Source: Lachancea thermotolerans CBS 6340
Taxonomy: Eukaryota; Ascomycota; Saccharomycetes; Saccharomycetales; Saccharomycetaceae
Assembly (NCBI RefSeq): GCF_000142805.1
Contig: NC_013084.1
Location: 186,001 to 250,000, forward strand
Direction: 5' to 3'
DNA length: 64,000 nt
Shown: positions 41,237 to 49,526 of the stretch, piece by piece
How the letters are laid out: each line of letters begins with the position of its first letter
Position numbering within the stretch: position 1 is the first letter of the stretch
Made by a program: the position numbers and the translations under genes
The notes under the pieces: generated by a model
What the model was told of the DNA's origin: nothing
Database searches by the model: none
Seen by the model: the letters and a program-made list of their open reading frames with translations, nothing else

Positions 41237-41523
41237 ATGACAGACCCCTGCAAGCCACAGGCGTGCGCGATACAAGGTATGTGAGTGCCCGCTCCAGCGC
41301 TGCTCCCGCCCGCAACTAACATCCCGCAGGCTGTCTCACCAAGACCGGGTTCGACGAAAGCAAGTGCTCCCACCTCATCGACAGCCTCTACGAGTGCTGC
41401 TCCAAGTTCTACAACGAGCGCGGCGCCGACGCGCGCACGCCCTGCTGCCCCGTGCCGTCGCTGCTGCGGCTGAAGCTCGAGCAGCGCGCCTGCGGGCCGC
41501 TTGACGCCAAACGGGTGCGGTGA
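41237..41523 (+). CDS. CMC4: Twin CX9C mitochondrial protein Cmc4, spliced: join(41237..41276,41330..41523)
   Basis: Exon 1 (40 bases) encodes MTDPCKPQACAIQ and one base of a glycine codon. A 53-base intron (41277-41329) has donor GTATGT, branch AACTAAC at 41314-41320 and acceptor CGCAG. Exon 2 continues GCLTKTGFDESKCSHLIDSL. The spliced product is 77 residues with C5-X9-C15 and C26-X9-C36, followed by extra cysteines (YECCSKFYNE, TPCCPVPSLL) as in S. cerevisiae Cmc4 (YMR194C-B), which also has an intron. It is expected in the mitochondrial intermembrane space as a Mia40 client. In S. cerevisiae CMC4 lies beside RPL36A, as it nearly does here. Unspliced, the frame stops at once after CAIQGM. 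Confidence 0.93.
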
Positions 41524-41943
41524 GCCCGCGAACGCGCGCGGACTCGCTACTGCAAGATAGAAATGTGCATTTAGAACCGCGTAGCCTGCCCACTCGCGGG
41601 TTTCCCCGCGCGGCAAGGCACGACTTTGAAAGGTTGGTAAAAACGCGATGGCCCCATGAATCGCCATCATGGAAAATCACTCTAAGACTACCGCGAGCAC
41701 GAAGACGCCAGGCCTTGGAGCATCCTGGGTGCGTAACGTTCATGGAAGAGATGCAACGTACCGTGACTCTGGGTGTCTAGATAAAAGACATTGTATTGGT
41801 TTTGTAAGAAAGAGAGAAAGCGAAGGCTACTTCTGCCGGAGCCGGCGTATTTATACACAGGCGGCGGGCGCGCCGGGTAACGGACGTGCGTGGCCGGGCG
41901 AGGGCTGGAGCACGTGACAGTACAAGCCATGTGACCATATATC
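41524..41943. other. Convergent region between CMC4 and the INA17-like gene
   Basis: These 420 bases should hold two 3' UTRs. An E-box CACGTGAC lies near 41911-41918 and a CATGTGAC near 41929. Several chance frames cross it. No gene is supported. Confidence 0.4.
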
Positions 41944-42507
41944 TCAGTCACGTGCCTCGTACTCCCGCACGTCGGGCACGAACTGCTTCGCCGGGCTCTC
42001 GTCCGTCACCCACAGCCGCGTGCCGCTCACGTTGCTAATGCTGTTCTCCATGCGTACGCTGCGCTCGAACTCCTGCAGCGCGTCCTCGATGGTGGCGGGC
42101 GCCAGCCCTACGTCTAGCAGCTGCTTCCGCAGCATCGCGACGTGCAGTGCCACCTTCATCTGGCGCGTCTGCACGAGCTTGCGCTCATTGAGGATCTGCA
42201 GCTCGCGCTTCTTGCGCTGCGCGTTCATCTGCTTGGCGATGAGCTCCTGGGCCTGGCGCGCCTTGAGTGCCTGCTCCTCGAGCCGCAGCTCCGCGGCGAG
42301 CCGCGCGCGGTAGTTGTCCACAGCAAAGAACGACAGCGCCAGCACGGAGAACAGCGTTGCGAGCTCCAGGAACGGCTTGCGCGCGGGCTCGCGCGGCGCG
42401 TGGAAGGGTGCCATGGGCGCCGCAGGCGTGGCAGGTGCGAGCCGCGGGCCCAGGCTACCGAAGTAGGTGGGTGGAGTGCTGTAGTAGCGGCGCGTGCTTC
42501 GGAGCAT
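41944..42507 (-). CDS. Mitochondrial inner-membrane coiled-coil protein, INA17-like
   Basis: A 187-residue protein. The N-terminus (MLRSTRRYYSTPPTYFGSLG) is a typical mitochondrial presequence. One membrane segment follows at about residues 45-63 (LELATLFSVLALSFFAVDNY), then a long charged coiled coil (about 68-130: AELRLEEQALKARQAQELIA onward) and a conserved-looking C-terminus with LLDVGLAPATIEDALQEFER. Size and layout fit Ina17 (YPL099C, 182 residues), a subunit of the inner-membrane complex that assembles the peripheral stalk of the F1F0-ATPase. The match is by architecture, and synteny does not support it, so I give no symbol. The gene sits between CMC4 and RPL36 in the GC island. Confidence 0.6.
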   Translation of the reverse strand: MLRSTRRYYSTPPTYFGSLGPRLAPATPAAPMAPFHAPREPARKPFLELATLFSVLALSFFAVDNYRARLAAELRLEEQALKARQAQELIAKQMNAQRKKRELQILNERKLVQTRQMKVALHVAMLRKQLLDVGLAPATIEDALQEFERSVRMENSISNVSGTRLWVTDESPAKQFVPDVREYEARD

Positions 42508-42746
42508 CTTCAGCGCGTGCTGGCGGTCGCGGGCGCGTCGCGCTAGCGTTTACATCTTATATTAACTAAATCAACGGCGAGCCGGACTGTATCTCGTGAG
42601 ATGTGATACAAACACAGCGGTGGACCCGTGACCGAGATCGCGTACTCGCGGCGACGTACTCGCGCATCGAACTCTCCGGTGATGACGTGGAAACGCAGTT
42701 AAGTTACAAAGTATTTAGAACGTGACGATCAGTGTCCCGGGCGAAC

Positions 42747-43425
42747 TTAGTGACGACGAGAGGCGGTGATGATGTCGTTCATCTCCTCGACCTTAGCCTT
42801 GGCTCTGCCGAAAGTACCCAATCTCTTCTTGGCGACCTTTCTGGCTCTCTTCTCACCGGCGTTTCTGATCAAGTCGATCAATCTTCTCTCGTATGGGGCC
42901 AAACCGGCGACCTCCTTGACCAAAGATCTGACGAACTTGGTTCTGTTAGAGGAAGCACCCTTTCTGTACGAGATCTTTGGGGCTGGGGTCATCTGGGTGA
43001 CCTTCTTACCCTTGTTCAAACCAGTAGCGATACCTGCGTGCTGTTAGTAAGCTGTGCGTGTGGCGTGTGGTGCGAGGAGCGCGGCGTGTGACGAGCGGAC
43101 TTCGACGGCCCGCCCGGGTTTCCCTGGTGCCCGGCTGTTTTGCGTTGCGTCTCATTCTCTCCTCCTCTTTCTCCTGAGAGCTAGCCACCCCGGTCTTGGT
43201 CTGTTCCTCGTGCGCGCACGGTACGGCCTGGCCTTCGCTCTTGATCCACAACCCTGGTTCCTCTCGTGTGTCTCACGCAATTTTCTCGAGTCTTCCCACA
43301 AGGCTGCATCGCTTCAAGTAAATCGTGCGCATAGCGCACATCGAGCCCCACAAGTTTCCCGTGTCTCATACACCATGCCGCGTTCCCTCGTTCTCTGCCT
43401 TCGACATACCAGATTTAACGGCCAT
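42747..43425 (-). CDS. RPL36: Ribosomal protein eL36 (Rpl36), spliced: complement(join(42747..43033,43410..43425))
   Basis: Exon 1 (43410-43425, 16 bases) reads ATGGCCGTTAAATCTG, encoding MAVKS and the first base of a glycine codon. The donor GTATGT follows. The 376-base intron (43034-43409) has TACTAAC at 43043-43049 and acceptor GCAG. Exon 2 encodes GIATGLNKGKKVTQMTPAPK to the end. The product is 100 residues, as in S. cerevisiae Rpl36, whose exon 1 is also 16 bases. eL36 is a 60S subunit protein. The unspliced frame starting at 43019 misses the first ten residues. Orientation relative to CMC4 and MRPL24 follows the YMR193W-YMR194W neighbourhood. The intron is GC-rich and contains no recognised snoRNA. 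Confidence 0.96.
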
Positions 43426-43992
43426 TGTTACTCTTGCTGTGCTTGGTCTTGTAAAGTAGAGGAGCCTTCAAAAATCCCGAATTGTTTTATTCACCTGCTG
43501 CTGTCTGGGTAAAAATTTTCCAGAACGAAGCTTACACAGTACGGGACGAGCACTGCCGGGGGGGCCTGTTACCCGGATACTGGGCGCCTGGGCGGCTACA
43601 CTCGCTAGCGAGGCCGCCGCCCGGTGGAGGCTAGGCGGAGGCGAGCCTACCGGACCAGCGTGCTAGGCTGGGATCCGATGCCCCAGGCAGACCACGTCCA
43701 GCGTCCCCCGCCTGGCGCCCCCGCCTAGCTCCCGCGGGATTACGGCCAGTGTCGTCATCTGCGTGGGGCGGCTGTTTGCGTGGGTCTGTGAACGCATGAA
43801 TGCGAAAAAGTTCCACGATCGTCGGATTTGAACATGATGCATGGGTGCGAGCAGTCAAATGTAAACTAAAGCGTAGATCATGACATGTATATGTCATGTG
43901 ATAGCATGCTCACGTGTTAGTAGATAATCTGTTCTCTTCTGGCTATTTACAGTTATGTGAGTTTGAGCCCGCCGCGCAGGCGATATATGCCT
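43426..43992 (-). promoter_or_regulatory. RPL36 upstream region with Rap1-like sites and inverted repeats
   Basis: The region lies wholly upstream of RPL36. On the minus strand, GCACCCATGCA (43838-43848) fits the Rap1 consensus well, and AGACCCACGCAAA (43775-43787) shares ACCCACGCA with the RPL35 promoter pair. Between these sites and the gene is a GC-rich block with GGGCGGC (43590-43596) paired to GCCGCCC (43616-43622) around a perfect 12-base palindrome CTCGCTAGCGAG (43601-43612). Farther out, CATGACAT/ATGTCATG arms lie at 43879-43898. No separate gene is recognised. Confidence 0.5.
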
Positions 43993-44763
43993 TCAGACGG
44001 TGATAGTCTTCAGGTCGAAGCCGTAACTACTTAGGGCAGCGAGGATGTCGCGCACGCTGGTGCCCGCGTAGGCGTCCAGGAACTGCTTGTAAGTGAGTGT
44101 CTCGCCATCGGCGCGGTGCTCGAGCTTCTCGAGCGGGTACAGCAGCTGCAGCAGCTTACGGCGACCGCACGTGACACGGACGGTTTCGCCGTCCAGGGCC
44201 TCCTCGAAGTACACGGTGTGCTCCGCGCCGTCAATGCCGCGCACCACGGCAGCGTCCTTGTGCGGCGGGTTCTCACGCAGCTCCTGTCTCTGCAGCACGC
44301 GGTAGCGCAGCTTCCAACCAGTGGGGCCCAGCTCCTTGATTCTCGCAGACTTCTCCTTGGTCAGGTAGTTATCGATGCCGCCCTCCTTGGTCACGGTCCG
44401 CAGCACCTTCGCAGTCATCCGTATGCTCACGTTGCGGCTCAGGGCCTCGCTCCATAAGCCCTTCTTGATCACGTTCGGCAACCACCGTCTCCGGGTCTTG
44501 GTCTTGCTCTCGGCAACGTTGTTTCCGTACTGTATGAACGACCCACCGTACAGGCCCTTGTTGCTCTGCTTGAAGATCTGCGACTCGCCGAACTCGTAGT
44601 CCGGGAACGCCTTGCGCGCCTTGGGAACGAAAATGGGCCTCGCGTCGCCAACTTTGTAGTCCGGCTTCTTCGCCACGTTTCTGCACTCCACCAGCCGCCA
44701 CTCCCGGAAGAGGCAGGGAATCGTCGAAAAGCCCCTCTGCAGCCTTGGCCAATTGACGGACAT
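43993..44763 (-). CDS. MRPL24: Mitochondrial large-subunit ribosomal protein bL28m
   Basis: A 256-residue protein if started at the ATG at 44761-44763 (S. cerevisiae Mrpl24, 258). The frame continues upstream to 44859, but only a GTG opens it. Another ATG at 44812-44814 would add 17 residues. I choose 44763 because the product then starts with a good mitochondrial presequence ([20 protein letters not shown]). The core has [20 protein letters not shown], then [20 protein letters not shown] with TRRRWLPNV, the bL28 signature. It is part of the mitoribosome 54S subunit. It sits between RPL36 and GYP5, as YMR193W between YMR194W and YMR192W. Confidence 0.93.
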   Translation of the reverse strand: MSVNWPRLQRGFSTIPCLFREWRLVECRNVAKKPDYKVGDARPIFVPKARKAFPDYEFGESQIFKQSNKGLYGGSFIQYGNNVAESKTKTRRRWLPNVIKKGLWSEALSRNVSIRMTAKVLRTVTKEGGIDNYLTKEKSARIKELGPTGWKLRYRVLQRQELRENPPHKDAAVVRGIDGAEHTVYFEEALDGETVRVTCGRRKLLQLLYPLEKLEHRADGETLTYKQFLDAYAGTSVRDILAALSSYGFDLKTITV

Positions 44764-44917
44764 CGCTTGTGTGGTGTCTGAGGCTCTTGGATCGCCGTGT
44801 CGATGCTCCAGCATCCATGAATTGCCAGTAAAACAATTTATAAAAATTTGAGAAATCACGGGCCACGTGACGTACCCGCCTATCTAACTTGCCGCGCAAG
44901 CGCTCTATCTGCAATGC

Positions 44918-47359
44918 TCACTTCCAAACCTTTCTCAGCCCTTTCCAGTTCCCCAAGTTCGCAGGCTTCTGGCCTGCGCCTGGCTCGCACCGATGCGAAG
45001 GGCTCTGTCTCAACAGCGCCACCTCCTGCTCGAGTTGGGCGATTTTGTCCTGCAACTCTTGGTTTTCGCTCATTACTTGCAAGTTTCTCGCCATAGTCTC
45101 CTGTAAGTCTGCCTTAAGATCCGTAGGGAGCTCCGCGTCTGGGTTGGGCAGCGAGCGCTTGCGCACTTCCTCTTTGAGCTGCGTCTTGAGGTGCGCCACT
45201 TCTGCCACGAGATCTCGGTTTTCATCCTGCAATGTCTCCATGGCAAGCCGGTTCTCGATCAATTCGTTAGCGATACTGATATGCTCTCTGTTCAGTATCG
45301 TATGGTCGTGCTCTAGCTTCCTAACTTCGTTGTGCAATTGTTTGTTTTTTATACGTAGCGCCTCGAACTGCGCTTCCTTCTGCGACTCGAGCAGATGTAT
45401 CTCCTCATACTCTGCAACATAGCGTTTCAGCGTTATGGGTGTGATCTGCACTTCCTTCATGGCATCCTCCACAAATGCGTCGATATCGTAGTCCTCATCG
45501 GTGATTTCTGGGCTGCTCTCCTTCTTTGGTATGGCCCGGCTAAGTAGCGAAACGGTTGAGCCCGAGTCGCCTTTAGTAGCTTTCGCCCGCCGCCGCTCCT
45601 TGACAGAATCTTTTAGATAGTACGCAAACAGTCCGTCTTTGAGAAACTCTAAAAGTTGATCAAACTGCAGGGCCAGCAACGTCTTCTCGTTCCGAATCAT
45701 CAGAACAACTGCAAACTTCAGAATAGCATCAACTCCCTCAACTAAGATGATGTCAAAGATACGCAGCACAAAGCAGAGTGGGAACCTATAGGCAAAACAT
45801 GTAAGAAACCATTGCGAGGCATACATCGAGGACCTCACGCCCTGTCTTGCTAGGTGATAGTAAAGAGAAGGAGAGTTCTCTTCCAGGAGGCGGTCAAATT
45901 GATACAGCTTCACATGCAATCCTGGCATCCCTGGCAAGAATAAGTCTCGTAATCCGTATCCTTTCATTAAGCTTATCAACAGGCCAAATGCCTCAGCCTC
46001 AGATTCCACATTTAGAATTAGCGCAGTCGTTATAAAACCCATTCCTTGAGTGTATCCCACTGCATCGTCATATATAGAGTAGGCCTTCAGCACATTGAAC
46101 AAAGAATCTGTCTTATCGTCTGGAATGTAGTTGGTTCTCAATATATCCCGTTGAATAGCTTTTTCGTGAGGCGACTCACAAGCCTCCAATGCTCCGTATA
46201 TTTCTTCGACGCCTTTCGACTTTGTATTTGCCATAAGTTGCCAGATAATTCCCCTAATTTGAGGTGGTATCCCCCCTGTGATTTCCTGCTCCAGCTTCAC
46301 AGAGTCTTTTTTGGCTACTTCAGCGTAGTTGTTAACAAGCCTCGTCCAAAAAGGCCAGTCTATTTCTACAAGCTCACGGTGCTCTTCCGGATCTTGGGAA
46401 GGCTCTTTTTCTGCGGATATTGTTTCCAAAAAGGCTGTGTAGCTGGACTTCAACATCCGAGTTCCCTCTTGCAGGCTCTCTTGAGTCACCCCATCTTTCG
46501 AAAGGTATTCCTCTTCGTAGTCATTGAATCTGCTTATGACTAGGTCAAAGTCAGCGCTGGCGGATCGCTTATGACCTGACCTGGGCGGCAAGCTTGGCGG
46601 GGAAGGTTGTGCATGAGTCAAGGCCGCATTCTTCCTGAACTTCTCAGACTTGAGTTCCTCTGAGAGGGGAGGGGGCACAGGATGAACCTGGCTTTTCTTG
46701 AGAGTGGAGGCAGGTAAAGCTGCAGAACCACGTGGAGGCAGTGGCGGAGAAGATGTGTTTAGGCTTCGTGGGGGCAATGCCGGCAATGGCCGCGCTCCAC
46801 TTCCATCTGGCAACAGAGGAGGAGGTGCTGTTTCCTGGTCAACTTGCTTCACCGTGTGGTCAGGTCCATCAAGCTTTTCAGGCGACGAATGTATCAGATC
46901 ATGATTCTGATCTTCGTCCCCTACACCGGAATCATCATTGATAGCGCTTGGATTTGTTGTCTCCGCATTATAATCCTCTCCAGTATCTTCTTCATAAGCA
47001 GCGAAGTTTAGCTCGGAGTGCGCGGAGCTGCGATCAGAGTCGTCTTGCTGTTCACTATCGAGGGTTTGAGGCGAGTGATCCGCATTCTCGGGTGCTTTTT
47101 GCTGTAATTCTTCTGTTAAATCGCTCTCGACCAAAGATGCTTGATTGGTTAAATCAGAAGTAGCAGGCGTGATTTTGGGCTTCAAATCAGACTCGGTTTG
47201 AGAAGCATTGGCAGGGGCTTCTTCTGCCGCGGGACTCATTAGTGCTGCGTCACTAACCTCAGTGCGCATCTCTTCCGTAACTCCAGACTCTTCTTCGTTA
47301 CGGTCGAATGCTTCAACATCTTTCAAGCTTGGAACTTCGGTGGATTGAGTGTCACTCAT
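44918..47359 (-). CDS. GYP5: TBC-domain Rab GTPase-activating protein Gyp5/Gyl1
   Basis: An 813-residue protein (S. cerevisiae Gyp5, 894). The N-terminal 280 residues are acidic and disordered with proline-rich SH3 ligands (RPLPALPPRSLNTSSPPLPP). The TBC domain (about 360-560) has GGIPPQIRGIIWQLM, the arginine-finger motif IQRDILRTNYIP and the glutamine-finger motif YTQGMGF. Both catalytic fingers are present, so it should be an active GAP, for Ypt1/Sec4 by family knowledge. The C-terminus (about 640-810) is a long coiled coil ending HRCEPGAGQKPANLGNWKGL. This single gene stands for GYP5 (YPL249C) and GYL1 (YMR192W), the latter lacking clear GAP activity in S. cerevisiae. Confidence 0.93.
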   Translation of the reverse strand: MSDTQSTEVPSLKDVEAFDRNEEESGVTEEMRTEVSDAALMSPAAEEAPANASQTESDLKPKITPATSDLTNQASLVESDLTEELQQKAPENADHSPQTLDSEQQDDSDRSSAHSELNFAAYEEDTGEDYNAETTNPSAINDDSGVGDEDQNHDLIHSSPEKLDGPDHTVKQVDQETAPPPLLPDGSGARPLPALPPRSLNTSSPPLPPRGSAALPASTLKKSQVHPVPPPLSEELKSEKFRKNAALTHAQPSPPSLPPRSGHKRSASADFDLVISRFNDYEEEYLSKDGVTQESLQEGTRMLKSSYTAFLETISAEKEPSQDPEEHRELVEIDWPFWTRLVNNYAEVAKKDSVKLEQEITGGIPPQIRGIIWQLMANTKSKGVEEIYGALEACESPHEKAIQRDILRTNYIPDDKTDSLFNVLKAYSIYDDAVGYTQGMGFITTALILNVESEAEAFGLLISLMKGYGLRDLFLPGMPGLHVKLYQFDRLLEENSPSLYYHLARQGVRSSMYASQWFLTCFAYRFPLCFVLRIFDIILVEGVDAILKFAVVLMIRNEKTLLALQFDQLLEFLKDGLFAYYLKDSVKERRRAKATKGDSGSTVSLLSRAIPKKESSPEITDEDYDIDAFVEDAMKEVQITPITLKRYVAEYEEIHLLESQKEAQFEALRIKNKQLHNEVRKLEHDHTILNREHISIANELIENRLAMETLQDENRDLVAEVAHLKTQLKEEVRKRSLPNPDAELPTDLKADLQETMARNLQVMSENQELQDKIAQLEQEVALLRQSPSHRCEPGAGQKPANLGNWKGLRKVWK

Positions 47360-47609
47360 CTCTCTGACCGTTTGTGATGGATTTCAGCCGTTTTAATATG
47401 GTTGAAACGGCGATCATTATTTAATATAGGTACACGAGACAGACAATCTCATCAATTACGTTCAAAACCGTATCCAAGCCCCACTAGCCGCTCAAAAGAA
47501 TCAGAGAGCACAAATTGGGGAGCATTTAACCATTCAAAAACCTAATTTACGTACTTTAAGCACTCATATAACCGTTAGCTAACTCTGCAGTTTCATCAAA
47601 GCCTGAGCC

Positions 47610-48716
47610 TCATCCTTGAGAAGAAAGTACAGAGAAGCTTGACTCAGACGGGGTAGACAGAACTGGGGCGAACTGAGAAGCACACCTACTAGAACCACAA
47701 TACGATGCAGAGAAATTAGAGCAGTACTCAAAACATTCTGGGGATGAAGAAGGTTCAGTGCTCGGTTGCGGTTCGGGAAGAACGAGACCCAGGGTCAGAC
47801 CCAAATCTCGCATCAATATCTCTGCTTCTGGCGCCGTGATGTTGGGAAAGCGAACACGCACAAAGCTTTCTCCAAACTCCAGTGGTAACGCGCCGTAATG
47901 CTCGTATATTTTTCGCACGCTCTCCTCAATATGACGTAGCTTGGCGTGGCAAGCGACCATCTTGTCGCGCCATTCATTGAGCGCCTCATCGCTCGCGAAT
48001 ACCATGGATGGCATGGTAGACATATCCAAGTGTGGGAGCTCAAACTGGACAACGCACCCCATAGCATCCAACTCTTCCAAAATACTAGGAGGTAGGTCCT
48101 GCTTGTGCGCCTGGATCATGCGGAAAACTTCCATCGCACGCACTGTCGAGACCTCGCGCGCTCCGAGTGATCTTTTGGGTGCTTGGCATGCCTGCAAAGG
48201 CACTCTTTGGCAATCCGCAGACTCATTTGCTGGCAGGAAGTCGTCCCATAGATTATAGAAGCAACGCAGGGATATCGAGAGGTTCTGGACTGCATCGTGT
48301 GTGATTTTGATAGCAGACGTTGAATACGCCCTCCCCGATTTAAAACGCGAAGTTGTCATGTTCCAGTTCGAGAAGAGACCGCGAGGAACTCCACCAGGCG
48401 CTCGGTACATGCCGTTGAAGCTGGAGAGGACAGGTCTTGTCCCCCTTGCACCACCCTGAACGCTACGAGCGTAGCCGACACTTTGCGCGTTGCCAGTACC
48501 TCTCGCCACATTCTGGGTTTGAGTGTGGATATATCTGCTGCCGTTTCTAAAGCCCGCGCTAGGCCTGGTCGAAACTGGGATCCTGACTAAAGATTTTTGG
48601 GGGCGGGGTATGTTCCTTTCCAATACAGTTTGAATCTCATCGTCCAACGTTTGGCGGATCTGCTTAAGCTGCCTTTTCGTCAGCTTAAGCCACTGCCTCC
48701 ACGAGTTAGCGGACAT
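47610..48716 (-). CDS. SPG5: Spg5-like stationary-phase proteasome factor
   Basis: A 368-residue protein (S. cerevisiae Spg5, 373). It has a basic N-terminus (MSANSWRQWLKLTKRQLKQI), a low-complexity Arg/Gly/Ser region (about 45-130), a helical middle (HDAVQNLSISLRCFYNLWDD), a central conserved part (LDAMGCVVQFELPHLDMSTM through VRVRFPNITAPEAEILMRDL) and a Ser/Cys-rich tail. I assign SPG5 on size and on position between GYP5/GYL1 and SGS1, matching YMR191W. The motif evidence is weaker than for the neighbours. In S. cerevisiae Spg5 binds the proteasome regulatory particle and is needed in quiescence. Confidence 0.78.
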   Translation of the reverse strand: MSANSWRQWLKLTKRQLKQIRQTLDDEIQTVLERNIPRPQKSLVRIPVSTRPSAGFRNGSRYIHTQTQNVARGTGNAQSVGYARSVQGGARGTRPVLSSFNGMYRAPGGVPRGLFSNWNMTTSRFKSGRAYSTSAIKITHDAVQNLSISLRCFYNLWDDFLPANESADCQRVPLQACQAPKRSLGAREVSTVRAMEVFRMIQAHKQDLPPSILEELDAMGCVVQFELPHLDMSTMPSMVFASDEALNEWRDKMVACHAKLRHIEESVRKIYEHYGALPLEFGESFVRVRFPNITAPEAEILMRDLGLTLGLVLPEPQPSTEPSSSPECFEYCSNFSASYCGSSRCASQFAPVLSTPSESSFSVLSSQG

Positions 48717-49526
48717 CTTTTGGGCTCAGTATTAGAGATGAAGTTCTGTTAATTCCCGGGGTGTGTTTTCTTTAGCCAGGCCTATTCCCTGACATATCTA
48801 ATAATGTGATCACGAAGCACCGTACACGACTCGATAAAAATATGGGGATCAAGGCTTGCACGAGGACCATGAACGACAGCCATGAACGCTACCGGCTTAA
48901 TATCGTGTCTACCGTTATAAATACCTCGCAATGGCACTCTAACTATAAGCGCTTGGTGCGCTAATTTATGTCGTACTCATCGTAGTCACAAAATCTTGGA
49001 AATGCCCGAGACGTGGCCCCTCTGATAAGGGGCTGGTTAACACTGTATATGAAGTGCCGATGCGTGACGACACCAGAGTTTCATTAAGGCACAATCGGAA
49101 CGGTATTCAGGGAAAATTCCTCGTGTATACTTTGCCAAATTACGTTCACCTCAATTATTAAACAGGTAACAAGACCGAACTTAAGGATATGTATCGCGAA
49201 ACGGCAACCCAGGCATATTATTATTATGGATTCACAGGTAACTACGATAGGCATCACAAATTCTCTTTGCATTAATTGCTTCAGGGTGTAGACACATCGA
49301 GTCTTCAAGGTTTGCTTTCCCGCTTTATATCAGTACACTTACAGCCAAAGCCGCTATTAAATACTCTTAGAAGAGAGGGACAAGGTTAAGCACATGTCCA
49401 AGATCTCTAACCCAATGCTGGTATTTTGATTTGGGATTATTTTACCGAAACTTAGATCTGAATGAGGATGGAGCTAGTAGCGCGAAAATCCTCCAATTAG
49501 GCGCGTGAATCCAGAACTCCTATGTA
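48717..49526. other. Intergenic region between SPG5 and GAL4
   Basis: An AT-rich stretch of 810 bases with the SPG5 promoter on one side and the GAL4 3' end on the other. A 74-codon minus-strand frame (49084-49308) has no recognisable feature. No RNA gene is seen. Confidence 0.45.

Noticed and set aside
43820-43840. GTTCAAATCC on the minus strand, like a tRNA B box
   Set aside because: Flanking bases do not form a T stem and no A box lies upstream on that strand. The site is within the RPL36 promoter.
44764-44859. Upstream extension of MRPL24
   Set aside because: It opens with GTG. The ATG at 44814 is possible, but the ATG at 44763 gives the better presequence and a length equal to the family.
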